From Lapillicoccus jejuensis (lineage in GTDB: Bacteria > Actinomycetota > Actinomycetes > Actinomycetales > Dermatophilaceae): a stretch of 64,000 nucleotides of DNA. The notes beneath the pieces were generated by a model that saw only the letters and a list, made by a program, of their open reading frames with translations, was not told the DNA's origin and ran no database searches. This document shows, in pieces, positions 31,556 through 39,424 of the stretch. The position numbers and the translations under genes were made by a program. The stretch is from the NCBI RefSeq assembly GCF_006715055.1, contig NZ_VFMN01000001.1, forward strand, positions 1,116,001 through 1,180,000, in the 5' to 3' direction. Every line of letters begins with the position of its first letter. Position 1 is the stretch's first letter.

Positions 31556-32562
31556 CCCGGCTCGCGCGGCTGCTGGCCGCCGCCGGTCTCGTCACCGCCG
31601 CCGCCCTCGCCCCGGCCGGCACCGCGACCGGGGCGACCGTCCCCGCGGGGTCGGTCGCGATGAGCGCCTGCACGAGCGCCGACGCCGTCGTCGCCGTCGA
31701 CTTCGGGCACTGGGGCGGCCCGGTCGTCCGCGGCTGCGGCACCGTCCCGACGACGGGCTACCAGCTGGTCAACCAGGGCGGGTTCAGCACCACGGGCACC
31801 CGCCACGACGGCCCCGGGTTCGTCTGCCGGATCGCCTCCACGTCCTACGCCGGCGGCGCGGCCTACCCGACGGCGGCGCAGGACGCGTGCGTCCTCACCC
31901 CACCGTCCAGCGCGTACTGGTCCTACTGGCACGCCGCCCCCGGCGCGACGACGTGGAGCTACGCGACGCGGGGCGCGATGAGCACCAGCCCCGAGGCCGG
32001 CAGCGCCGACCTGTGGACCTTCGGCTCGACCGACACCAGCGGCTCCGGCGGCAGCGGCCAGCCGAGGGTCACCCCGGCGCAGGTGCGCGCCGGCGCGACC
32101 GGCTCGGGCGCCCCGGGCGGCTCCGGCGGCTCGGGGTCGTCCGGCGGCTCGGGGTCGTCCGGCGGCTCCGGTGCGTCCGGCGGCGGCTCGACCCCCGCCC
32201 GTACGGCGACCCCGGGAGCCGCCGGCGCCCCGGCCCCCTCGGCGGCGGGCGGGCCCCCGTCGAGCACCCCGCCCGCGGGGGCCGCGCGGTCCTCCGCCCC
32301 GACCTCGTCGTCCGCCCCGACCCCGGCCACCACCACCCCGGCCACCAGGCCGACCGGCAGCACCACGGCCGGCGCCCCGACCGGCAGCGCGTCCGGCGCG
32401 ACGAGCGCCCCGCCGATGGTCGACGCGTCGGGCCGCCCGGCCGCGTCGTCCGGCCCCGACCTCGCCTCGACCGGACCGGCGCTCGCCGGGCTCGTCGTCG
32501 TGCTGCTCGTCGGTGGCGCGGCTCTCGCCGTCGCCCGCCGGCGACGCCGTACGGACGCCTGA
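31552..32562 (+). CDS. membrane-anchored four-cysteine YWSYW protein (candidate B12 capture, beta half)
   Basis: 336 aa. Signal peptide ~1-29; a compact domain at 40-158 with cysteines 40, 62, 92 and 113, FVCRI at 90-94, AYWSYW at 121-126 and a closing SADLWTFG. These match the protein at 36304 (Cys 40, 60, 91, 104; FVCRIN; AYWSYW; VEGWAFG). The order ..G-F-V-x-x-I..., Y-W-x-Y-W, ...W-x-F recalls DUF4430, the transcobalamin C-terminal-like domain. A Gly/Ser/Thr linker follows, then LASTGPALAGLVVVLLVG and a basic tail: a membrane anchor, perhaps a relic LPxTG-like signal. The gene is coupled to the barrel-protein gene. Confidence 0.72.
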   Translation: MTRLARLLAAAGLVTAAALAPAGTATGATVPAGSVAMSACTSADAVVAVDFGHWGGPVVRGCGTVPTTGYQLVNQGGFSTTGTRHDGPGFVCRIASTSYAGGAAYPTAAQDACVLTPPSSAYWSYWHAAPGATTWSYATRGAMSTSPEAGSADLWTFGSTDTSGSGGSGQPRVTPAQVRAGATGSGAPGGSGGSGSSGGSGSSGGSGASGGGSTPARTATPGAAGAPAPSAAGGPPSSTPPAGAARSSAPTSSSAPTPATTTPATRPTGSTTAGAPTGSASGATSAPPMVDASGRPAASSGPDLASTGPALAGLVVVLLVGGAALAVARRRRRTDA

Positions 32563-32576
32563 TCGCCCACCGGAGC

Positions 32577-33749
32577 ATGCTGGCGACCGTGTCCCCACCG
32601 TCCAGAGCGTCCCTCGCGCCCGCCCGGCTGCCGCGCGCCCTGCACCCCCTCGCCTGGTGGGTGTGGGCGGTCGGGCTGGCGACGGCGGCGAGCCGCACCG
32701 CGGACCCGGTCGTCCTGCTGCTCACGCTCGCCGTGCTCGGGCTCGTCGTCTCCGCCCGCCGGGCCGACGCGCCGTGGGCCCGCGCGCTGCGCTACTACCT
32801 CTACGTCGGCCTGCTCGTCGTCGGCCTGCGGATCGTCTTCCGGGTCGTCTTCCCCGGGCCGGCCGCCGCCGACGACACCGTCCTGCTCCACCTGCCGCAG
32901 CTGCCGCTGCCGGGCTGGTTCGCCGGCGTCCAGGTCGGCGGCGCCGTCACCCTCGAGGCCGTGACGTCGGCCGCGCTCGACGGGCTGCGGCTGGCCACCC
33001 TCATCGCCTGCCTCGGCGCCGCCAACGCCCTGGCCAACCCGCGGCGGGTCCTGCAGCTGCTGCCCGGCGCGCTCTACGAGCTCGGCGCGGCGACGACGGT
33101 CGCGGTCTCCGCGGCGCCGCAGCTCGTCGAGTCGGTCCAGCGGATCCGGCGGGCGCAGCGGCTGCGCGGCGGCTCCGAGCGCGGGCTGTCGGCGCTGCGC
33201 GCCATCGCCGTCCCGACCCTGCACGACGCCCTCGACCGCTCGCTGCGCCTCGCCGCCGGCATGGACTCGCGCGGCTACGGCCGGTCCGGCACGGCGACCC
33301 CCGCCACCCGCCGCGCCGCCCGCGCGCTGCTCCTCGGCGGGCTGCTCGCGCTGTGCGTCGGCGTCTACGCGCTGCTCGACCCGACGACCCCGCGGGCGCT
33401 CGCGGGCGTCGGGGTCGGCGCGGGGGTCGCCGCCAGCGTCGCCGGGCTCGCGCTCGGCGGCCGCCGGGTCAGCCGCACCCGCTACCGGCCCGACCCGTGG
33501 CGCTGGCCGGAGAGCGTCGTCGCGGCCGGCGGCGTGCTCGTCGCCGCCGTCTCGCTCGTCCTGCCGACCTACGACCCCTTCGCCCCCGGGGCCGGGGCCG
33601 CCGCGGACGTCCTCGGCGGGGCGTCGTACGTCGCCCTCGGGGCCCTCCTGCTCGCCGCGGCGGCGGGGTTCGCCGCGCCGGTCCCCGCGGCCACCACCCC
33701 CTCGGCCCGACCCGCGCCGGCGGCCGACCGGGCGGAGGTGGCCGCATGA
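32577..33749 (+). CDS. ecfT: ECF transporter T component
   Basis: 390 aa, with a longer C-terminal part than usual. Membrane helices occur from about 22 to 120, 145-170 and again at 240-390. The cytoplasmic coupling helices carry the two Ala-Arg-Gly-like signatures: RIRRAQRLRGG and LRLAAGMDSRGYGRSG at about 200-240, with ALFxLPGALYELGAATTVA-like sequence before. It is the scaffold that links the ATPases with the substrate-binding S component. Its stop overlaps the ATPase start (ATGA). An in-frame GTG at residue 5 is another possible start. Confidence 0.88.
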   Translation: MLATVSPPSRASLAPARLPRALHPLAWWVWAVGLATAASRTADPVVLLLTLAVLGLVVSARRADAPWARALRYYLYVGLLVVGLRIVFRVVFPGPAAADDTVLLHLPQLPLPGWFAGVQVGGAVTLEAVTSAALDGLRLATLIACLGAANALANPRRVLQLLPGALYELGAATTVAVSAAPQLVESVQRIRRAQRLRGGSERGLSALRAIAVPTLHDALDRSLRLAAGMDSRGYGRSGTATPATRRAARALLLGGLLALCVGVYALLDPTTPRALAGVGVGAGVAASVAGLALGGRRVSRTRYRPDPWRWPESVVAAGGVLVAAVSLVLPTYDPFAPGAGAAADVLGGASYVALGALLLAAAAGFAAPVPAATTPSARPAPAADRAEVAA

Positions 33750-35413
33750 TCGAGCTGACGGGCGTGAGCGTCACCTACCCCGACGCCGACCGGCCGGTGC
33801 TGCGCGGGGTCGACCTGACCGTCGACGAGGGCGAGCTGTGCCTCGTCATCGGCCCGACCGGCAGCGGGAAGAGCACCCTGCTCGGCGCGGTCACCGGCCT
33901 CGTCCCCCACTTCACCGGCGGGCTGCTCGAGGGCCGGGTCCGGGTGGCCGGGCGCGACACGGCCGACCACCCGCCGCGCGAGCTGGCCGACGTCGTCGGG
34001 GTCGTCGGGCAGGACCCCCTCGCCGGGTTCGTCACCGACACGGTGGAGGAGGAGCTGGCCTACACGATGGAGCAGCTCGCGGTGCCGCCCGAGGCCATGC
34101 GCGCCCGCGTCGAGGAGGTGCTCGACGTGCTCGGTCTCGCCGACCTGCGCCACCGCCCGCTCGCCGACCTGTCCGGCGGGCAGCAGCAGCGGGTCGCCAT
34201 CGGCGCCGCCCTCACCGCCCACCCGCGGGTCCTCGTCCTCGACGAGCCGACCTCCTCGCTCGACCCGGTCGGCGCCGAGGACGTCCTCGCCGCCCTCACC
34301 CGGCTCGTGCACGACCTCGGGATCACCGTCCTCGTCGTCGAGCACCGCCTCGAGCGCGTCCTGCCGTACGCCGACTCGCTCGTCCACGTCGGCGGCGAGG
34401 GCGGCGTCGTGCACGGCGCCCCGGCCGACGTCCTGCCGCTCGTGCACCTCGTCCCACCTGTCGTCGAGCTCGGGCGGCTCGCCGGCTGGTCCCCCGTGCC
34501 GCTCTCGGTGCGCGACGCCCGGCGTCGCGCGACGGCCCTGCGCCCCCGGCTGGCGCCCGTGGCCGGCGTGCCAGCGGTGCCCGAGCGGCCCGGGGCCCCC
34601 CGCGACGGCGGTCTCGCCGCCCGCGGCGTCACGGTCCGGTACGGCGACCTGCTCGCCGTCCGCGGGGTCGACGTCGACGCGCCCGCCGGCGTCGTCACCG
34701 GCCTCATGGGCCGCAACGGCTCGGGCAAGTCCTCGCTGCTGTGGGCCCTGGCCGGCGCGCGCAAGCGGGCGGGCGGCAGCGTCGCCGCCGGCCCGGACGG
34801 GGCGGACCCGGCCACCCGGTCCCCCGCCGCCGCGCGACGCCTCGTCGCGCTCGTCCCGCAGACCCCGACCGACCTGCTCTACCTCGACACCGTGGGCGCC
34901 GAGCTGGCCCGCGCCGACCGCGACGCCGCCGAGGGCGGCCGACCCGCCCGCGAGGTGCTCGACGCGATCCTCCCCGGGCTGGCCGACGACGCGCACCCGC
35001 GCGACCTGTCCGCCGGTCAGCAGCTGGCCCTCGTCCTCGCCGTCCAGCTGTCCGCCGGCCCCGCCGTCCTGCTGCTCGACGAGCCGACCCGGGGGCTGGA
35101 CTACCGCGCCAAGGCGGCGCTCTCGCGGGTGCTGCGCGACCTGGCCGCGCAGGGCCGCGCCGTCGTCCTCGCCACCCACGACGTCGAGTTCGCCGCGACG
35201 ACCTGCGACCGCGTCGTCGTCCTCGCCGAGGGCGACGTCGTCGCGCAGGGCCCCGCCCAGGACGTCCTCACCGCCTCGCCGTCCTTCGCCCCGCAGGTGG
35301 CCAAGGTCCTCGCGCCGTCGCGCTACCTCACCGTCGCGCAGGTCCGCGCCGAGCTCGGCGACGACGCCGCACCGGACCCCGCGGCCGCGGACCGGGGGTC
35401 GTCGTGGCGCTGA
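33746..35413 (+). CDS. ecfA: fused double ATPase of ECF transporter
   Basis: 555 aa, two ABC ATPase domains in one chain (EcfA and EcfA' fused). First: Walker A GPTGSGKST at 36-44, signature LSGGQQQR, Walker B VLVLDEPTSSLD, H-loop VVEHRLERV. Second, from about 290: Walker A GRNGSGKSS, signature LSAGQQLAL, Walker B VLLLDEPTRGLD, H-loop LATHDVEFA. Both sites look competent, although the second signature has Ala for Gly. It powers uptake through EcfT and the S component. The start is in the stop of ecfT, and its end overlaps the S-component gene by 10 bases. Confidence 0.93.
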   Translation: MIELTGVSVTYPDADRPVLRGVDLTVDEGELCLVIGPTGSGKSTLLGAVTGLVPHFTGGLLEGRVRVAGRDTADHPPRELADVVGVVGQDPLAGFVTDTVEEELAYTMEQLAVPPEAMRARVEEVLDVLGLADLRHRPLADLSGGQQQRVAIGAALTAHPRVLVLDEPTSSLDPVGAEDVLAALTRLVHDLGITVLVVEHRLERVLPYADSLVHVGGEGGVVHGAPADVLPLVHLVPPVVELGRLAGWSPVPLSVRDARRRATALRPRLAPVAGVPAVPERPGAPRDGGLAARGVTVRYGDLLAVRGVDVDAPAGVVTGLMGRNGSGKSSLLWALAGARKRAGGSVAAGPDGADPATRSPAAARRLVALVPQTPTDLLYLDTVGAELARADRDAAEGGRPAREVLDAILPGLADDAHPRDLSAGQQLALVLAVQLSAGPAVLLLDEPTRGLDYRAKAALSRVLRDLAAQGRAVVLATHDVEFAATTCDRVVVLAEGDVVAQGPAQDVLTASPSFAPQVAKVLAPSRYLTVAQVRAELGDDAAPDPAAADRGSSWR

Positions 35414-36282
35414 CCCTGCCCCGCGCACCCAAGGCCCCGCACGACGCCGTACGGCGACCCGGGCGCGACGACGTCCACGCGGTGCGGCTCGGCCGCACCT
35501 CCGCCCTCGCGCTGGGTCTCGCGACCCTGCTCGGGGTCGTCGCCTTCTGCTGGCCGTTCCTCGTCGCCCCCGGCCGCGCCGGCTCGGGCGCGGTCGCGCC
35601 GCTGATGTTCGGCGTGCTGCTGCTGCTCGTCCTCGCCGTCGTCTTCGCCGCGGTCGCCGACGGCGGCATCGACGCCAAGGCGCTGGCCATGCTCGGGGTG
35701 CTGTCGGCCGTCGAGGCCGGCCTGCGGCCCCTCGGCGCCGGCACGGCCGGGATCGAGACGGTGTTCTTCGTCCTCGTCCTCGCCGGCCGGGTCTTCGGCC
35801 CCGGCTTCGGCTTCGCCCTCGGCTGCACGTCGCTCTTCGCGTCCGCGCTGCTCACCGGCGGGGTGGGTCCCTGGCTGCCGTACCAGATGTTCGGCAGCGC
35901 CTGGGTGGCCATGGGCGCCGGGCTGCTGCCCCGCGCCCGCGGGAAGGTCGAGCTGCTCATGCTGGGGGCGTACGGCGCCCTCTCGGCCTACCTCTACGGC
36001 TTCCTGCTCAACCTGTCATTCTGGCCGTTCTCGCTCGACCCCGGCAGCGGCATCGCCTACCAGGCCGGGCTGCCGTTCGCCGAGCTGTGGCGGCGCTACC
36101 TCGTCTTCGACGCGACGACGTCCCTCGGCTGGGACACCGGCCGGGCCCTGACCAACCTCGTCCTCGTGCTCGTCACCGGCCCGGCGCTGCTCGCGGTGCT
36201 GCGCCGGGCCGCGCGCCGGGCGGCGTTCCGCCCGCCGGTGGAGTTCCGGCCGCCCCCCGGCGGCCGGACCCCCACCCCCTGA
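35404..36282 (+). CDS. ECF transporter S component, probable cobalamin binder
   Basis: 292 aa. A short cytoplasmic head, then about six hydrophobic helices (starting near 32, 62, 80, 110, 150 and 225). SAVEAGLRPLGAGTAGIETVFF followed by LVLAGRVFGPGFGFALGC is the substrate-pocket region typical of large S components found with B12 or corrinoid regulation; WLPYQMFGSAWVAMGAGLLPR follows (quoted in parts). Specificity cannot be read from residues; I assign cobalamin because the operon is under a B12 riboswitch and contains no other B12 gene. The start GTG lies inside the ATPase gene. Confidence 0.82.
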   Translation: MALTLPRAPKAPHDAVRRPGRDDVHAVRLGRTSALALGLATLLGVVAFCWPFLVAPGRAGSGAVAPLMFGVLLLLVLAVVFAAVADGGIDAKALAMLGVLSAVEAGLRPLGAGTAGIETVFFVLVLAGRVFGPGFGFALGCTSLFASALLTGGVGPWLPYQMFGSAWVAMGAGLLPRARGKVELLMLGAYGALSAYLYGFLLNLSFWPFSLDPGSGIAYQAGLPFAELWRRYLVFDATTSLGWDTGRALTNLVLVLVTGPALLAVLRRAARRAAFRPPVEFRPPPGGRTPTP

Positions 36283-36311
36283 CGAGCCCGTCCTCGGACG
36301 AGGTCAGGGGG
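36275..36311. terminator. palindrome holding both convergent stop codons
   Basis: CCCCCTGAC (36275-36283) pairs with GTCAGGGGG (36303-36311) around an inner CGTCC-TC-GGACG. The outer arms contain the TGA of the S-component gene and the TGA of the convergent secreted-protein gene. It serves both halves of the B12 locus. Confidence 0.75.
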
Positions 36312-36780
36312 CCTTGATGCTCGGGGCGGTGCCCGCCCCGAAGGCCCAGCCCTCGACCGTGCCGGGGGTCGGGACCGAGCTGCCGGCGCCCTGGCTGCTG
36401 TAGCTCCAGGCCCCCTTGTGCGGGGCCTTCCAGTAGGACCAGTAGGCGTTCGCCGGGGGCGTGACGACGCAGGGGTCCTGCGCCTTGCTCGGCTTGTTGT
36501 TGATCCGGCAGACGAACGCCAGCCCGTAGCGCTGGGTCCCGGTCAGCGTGTAGCCGACGTCCTGGAGGGCCTTGAGCCCGGTCGTCGGGTGCGCGGTGTC
36601 GCACTTCTTCTGCACGCCGCCGCCGAAGGCGGTGAAGTCGACGACGACGGTGACGCCCGAGCAGGCCCAGGCCGCCTCGGCCGGCGCGGCCGGGACCGCG
36701 ACGGCGAGGCCGGCGACCAGGCTGGTCCCGGCGACCAGCCCGGCCAGACGACGGCGGCCGCGCCGCGTCCGGGTGCTCAC
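36304..36780 (-). CDS. secreted four-cysteine YWSYW protein (candidate B12 capture, beta half)
   Basis: 158 aa. A basic head (RTRRGRRR) and signal peptide ending AAPAEAA at about 36; no anchor. The mature domain has Cys 40, 60, 91 and 104, VVVDFTAFGGGVQKKC, GYTLTGTQRYGLAFVCRIN, DPCVVTPPANAYWSYW and GTVEGWAFG. It is the unanchored paralogue of the N-terminal domain of the protein at 31552; all four cysteines align, suggesting two disulfides. By eye it resembles DUF4430 (transcobalamin beta-domain-like). Coupled by GTGA to the barrel gene upstream and thus under the second B12 riboswitch. Confidence 0.75.
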   Translation of the reverse strand: MSTRTRRGRRRLAGLVAGTSLVAGLAVAVPAAPAEAAWACSGVTVVVDFTAFGGGVQKKCDTAHPTTGLKALQDVGYTLTGTQRYGLAFVCRINNKPSKAQDPCVVTPPANAYWSYWKAPHKGAWSYSSQGAGSSVPTPGTVEGWAFGAGTAPSIKAP

Positions 36781-37877
36781 GACGCGCACGCGAAGGTCGG
36801 CTCGGCGGCGCGCTGCGACGCGGCGTCGAGGTGGCCGAAGGGCACGCCGGCGAGGCCGAGGATGCCCTGGACGGTGGCGCGGGTCGCCGTACCGGCGTCG
36901 AAGCCCGTGGCGTCGTAGGCGAGGGCGCCGCGCTCGTCGGCGGGCCCGGAGCAGGTCACCTGGACCGTCCTGAGCCAGGCGCGGGCCTTGTTCGCGGCGC
37001 CGCCGCGGCCGGCGCCCGCGAGCGCCTGCGCCGCCAGGCCGGTGGTGTTGGCGTTCTCCGGCCCACCGGCGGCCGCGAACCCGCCGTCGGCGCCCTGGTG
37101 GGCGACGAGCCAGCGCATGCCCGCCGCGGCGGCCGTCGACCGGCCGGTGGCGGCGAGGGCCTGGACGGCGAGCGCGGTCGCGTCCGGGTCGCTCGTGCAG
37201 GTGGTGGCGCCGAAGGACGAGGGGTAGCCGCCGTCGGCGCAGCGCGCGCCGGCGAGGAAGGAGACGGCGCTGCCGGGGGCGCCCTTCGCGGTGCGGGCCA
37301 GCGCGAGCAGGGCGTAGGACTGCCCGAAGGAGTTGCTGAAGTCGCCGTACTGCGAGCGGTCGGTGAACCGGCCGCTGGGGGCGAGCAGCCCGCGCAGCTG
37401 GGCGACGAGGTCGCGACCGCCGACGGCGGTCGGGTCGACGTGGCGGACCTCGGCGGTGAGCGCGAGCTTCGCGGTCGCGCCGGCGTACGCCTCGGTCGTG
37501 CCGTCGCCGGTGTAGGCGGCGACGTTGTCGGGGGTGCTCAGCCAGCCCCAGGCCCGCGCGGCGGGGGCCGCGTTCGTGCCGCTCGCGGCGAAGGCGAGCA
37601 CGGCGTCGGCGGTGAGGCCCTGGTCGGGGTAGTCGGTGCCGCCGAAGGAGACGACGAGGTGGTCGCCGTCGACGAGCTGGTGACCGACCCAGGTGGCGGC
37701 CGCGGAGGCGCGGCCGGCGATGGCGAGCCCGGCGGCGGGGGACGCCGACGTGCCGGGCGCGCCGGGCGACGCGGCGGAGGCGGGGGCCGCGAGCGCGGCG
37801 CCCAGGGTGCCGGCCACGAGGGCGGCGAGGGCGCCCGCCGCGAGCGGGCGCCGGGTGGTGCGGGTGGTGAGGGGCAC
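36777..37877 (-). CDS. secreted prenyltransferase-like alpha/alpha-barrel protein (candidate B12 capture, alpha half)
   Basis: 366 aa. Signal peptide ~1-36 (LAAGALAALVAGTLGAALAAPASAA). The mature part is all helical repeats with the turn sequences CADGGYPSSF and GADGGFAAAGG and the helix pairs TTGLAAQALAGAG and ATALAVQALAATG. There is no C-terminal anchor, in contrast to the paralogue at 29978. Possible disulfide partners are the Cys of ARCADGG and TTCTSD, and of VTCSG and the C-terminal FACAS. It is directly downstream of a cobalamin riboswitch. Residue-level B12 contacts cannot be judged by eye. Confidence 0.77.
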   Translation of the reverse strand: MPLTTRTTRRPLAAGALAALVAGTLGAALAAPASAASPGAPGTSASPAAGLAIAGRASAAATWVGHQLVDGDHLVVSFGGTDYPDQGLTADAVLAFAASGTNAAPAARAWGWLSTPDNVAAYTGDGTTEAYAGATAKLALTAEVRHVDPTAVGGRDLVAQLRGLLAPSGRFTDRSQYGDFSNSFGQSYALLALARTAKGAPGSAVSFLAGARCADGGYPSSFGATTCTSDPDATALAVQALAATGRSTAAAAGMRWLVAHQGADGGFAAAGGPENANTTGLAAQALAGAGRGGAANKARAWLRTVQVTCSGPADERGALAYDATGFDAGTATRATVQGILGLAGVPFGHLDAASQRAAEPTFACAS

Positions 37878-37880
37878 GGG

Positions 37881-37896
37881 GGGCCTTTCCGGGCCC
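37881..37896 (-). promoter_or_regulatory. hairpin over the ribosome binding site
   Basis: On the minus strand GGGCC-CGGAAA-GGCCC forms a 5-base stem whose loop and 3' arm contain the purine-rich GGAAAGG that would bind the ribosome, 3 bases before the GTG at 37877. This is what a translation-blocking expression platform of the riboswitch would look like. Confidence 0.5.
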
Positions 37897-37984
37897 GAGA
37901 CGGCGGGGCCGGGTCCGGTCCACCCACGGGACCGCACGGGGCACCCGCCCCGCAGACCTCGACGGGGGTGGTGGTGACGCTGGA

Positions 37985-38100
37985 GGAGCGGCGCGGGCAT
38001 CCGGACTCGCCCGCGACCGTCTCCGGCCGGGGCACACCGTTGCGGGTCAGTGCCGGAGTCCCACCGGCTTCCCCCACGACGAACCGTGTCGCAGTCTGGG
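37985..38100 (-). promoter_or_regulatory. cobalamin riboswitch
   Basis: Read leftward: GGGGGAAGCCGGTGGG, then ACTCCGG, then CACTGACCCGCAACGGT (about 38078 to 38037), the conserved cobalamin aptamer core, and the closing part GAGTCCGGATGCCCGC near 38009-37993. It controls the secreted barrel protein and the secreted YWSYW protein. Together with the switch at 29731 it brackets the ECF transporter. The 5' boundary is approximate. Confidence 0.93.
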
Positions 38101-38175
38101 GCACGACGCCCGGCCGGGTCAACGCGGGTGGGTCGAGCGCGGGTCGCGGACCCGTCCGGACCCGTCCTGGGGAGC

Positions 38176-38201
38176 GGAACCGCTGCCGCTCTGCCTACGA
38201 T
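38176..38201 (+). promoter_or_regulatory. possible promoter of the carotenoid operon
   Basis: TACGAT at 38196-38201 is a good -10 box; GGAAC at 38176-38180, 15 bases before it, resembles the -35 of ECF-sigma promoters such as those of light-induced carotenoid operons. The leader to the first ATG is then about 80 bases. The rest of 38101-38290 holds no gene. Confidence 0.35.
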
Positions 38202-38290
38202 GAGTCGACCGTGCGGCCCTCCTGCCGCCCCGGCGGGTGCTTCACACACCGTGGCGCTCCAGCCCTCGCGAGAGGACACGTGGCCCAGGC

Positions 38291-39424
38291 ATGACGTCAG
38301 ACCCGGTGCAGACCGACCCCCTCGCCCTGCTCGTGGGACCGGCGGCCGACTACGTCGGGGCGGTGGACCGCGCGCTGGAGGAACAGCTCTCGCAGGTCGC
38401 GCTCATCCTCGATCGCGTCGCGGGGGCCGACGCCGGCCCGGACGCCCTGCCCGAGGGTGGGGCGGGCGACGACCTGCGGGTCGACGTCGTGGAGGAGCTG
38501 GGCACGCGGCTGCGCCACCACGGCAAGCGGCTGCGCCCGCTCTTCGCGCGCTGCGGCTGGGAGGTCGCCGGCGGGGACGAGGACACCTTCCCCGAGCTCG
38601 TCGACGTGGCCGCCGCGCTCGAGCTGCTGCAGCTCTTCGCCCTCGCGCAGGACGACGTCATGGACCGCAGCGCCGAGCGCCGCGGCCGCCCCACGCTGCA
38701 CGTCGAGGCCGCCCGGCGCCACCGGGCGGCCGGGGGGCTGGGCGACCCCGTGCTCTTCGGCGACAGCGTCGCCGTCCTCGTCGCCGACCTCGCGCTCAGC
38801 GAGGCGACCCTGCTGGCGGCCTCGGTCGGCGGCGCGGTCACCGAGACCTGGCGGGTGATGGCGACCGAGCTCGTCGAGGGGCAGCTGCTCGACATCACCC
38901 ACACCGCCTCGCGCCGCCGCGACGTCGCCACCTCGCGGCGGATGGCCCGGCTCAAGAGCGGCCGCTACACGATCACCCGGCCGCTGCAGCTCGGTGCCGC
39001 GGTCGCCGGCGCCGATGCCGAGCAGCTGGAGGCCCTGGGCCGCTGGGGCGACCTCGTCGGCGACGTCTTCGCGCTGCGCGACGACGTCCTCGGCGTCTGG
39101 GGCGACCCCGCGCGCACCGGCAAGCCCGCCGGCGAGGACCTCTCGTGCGGCAAGGCGACCGTGCTGCTGGTCTGGGCCCGCGAGATGGTCCCCGCCCACG
39201 AGCACCACCTGCTCGACGCGTGCGACGCCGGCGAGCTCGACGAGGTCGGGGTGCGCCGGCTCCGCCGCGCCATGGAGGACGCGGGGGTGCGCGAGCGCGC
39301 CGAGGCGCAGGTCACGGAGCTCGTCGCCCGCGCCGCCGACGACCTCACCGACCTGTGCGGCCCCGACGGCACGCACGCCACCCTGCGCTCCGCCCTCGAT
39401 CTCGTCGCGTGGAGGACCCGTTGA
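38291..39424 (+). CDS. crtE: geranylgeranyl diphosphate synthase
   Basis: 377 aa, a trans-polyprenyl synthetase. First Asp-rich motif DDVMDRSAERRGRP at about 125-138, with the preceding helix AALELLQLFALAQ; second motif ALRDDVLGVWGDPARTGKPAGEDL. The chain is long enough for C20 products. It makes GGPP from IPP and an allylic diphosphate, the entry to carotenoids. Its stop overlaps the crtI TTG by four bases. A GTG or ATG further upstream in frame would lie in the promoter region; the ATG at 38291 is preceded by no strong Shine-Dalgarno sequence. Confidence 0.92.
   Translation: MTSDPVQTDPLALLVGPAADYVGAVDRALEEQLSQVALILDRVAGADAGPDALPEGGAGDDLRVDVVEELGTRLRHHGKRLRPLFARCGWEVAGGDEDTFPELVDVAAALELLQLFALAQDDVMDRSAERRGRPTLHVEAARRHRAAGGLGDPVLFGDSVAVLVADLALSEATLLAASVGGAVTETWRVMATELVEGQLLDITHTASRRRDVATSRRMARLKSGRYTITRPLQLGAAVAGADAEQLEALGRWGDLVGDVFALRDDVLGVWGDPARTGKPAGEDLSCGKATVLLVWAREMVPAHEHHLLDACDAGELDEVGVRRLRRAMEDAGVRERAEAQVTELVARAADDLTDLCGPDGTHATLRSALDLVAWRTR

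Noticed and set aside
30604-32598. 664-codon minus-strand frame in the B12 locus
   Set aside because: Antisense to the two exported proteins; only repeats of Arg/Gly/Asp, no signal or domain.
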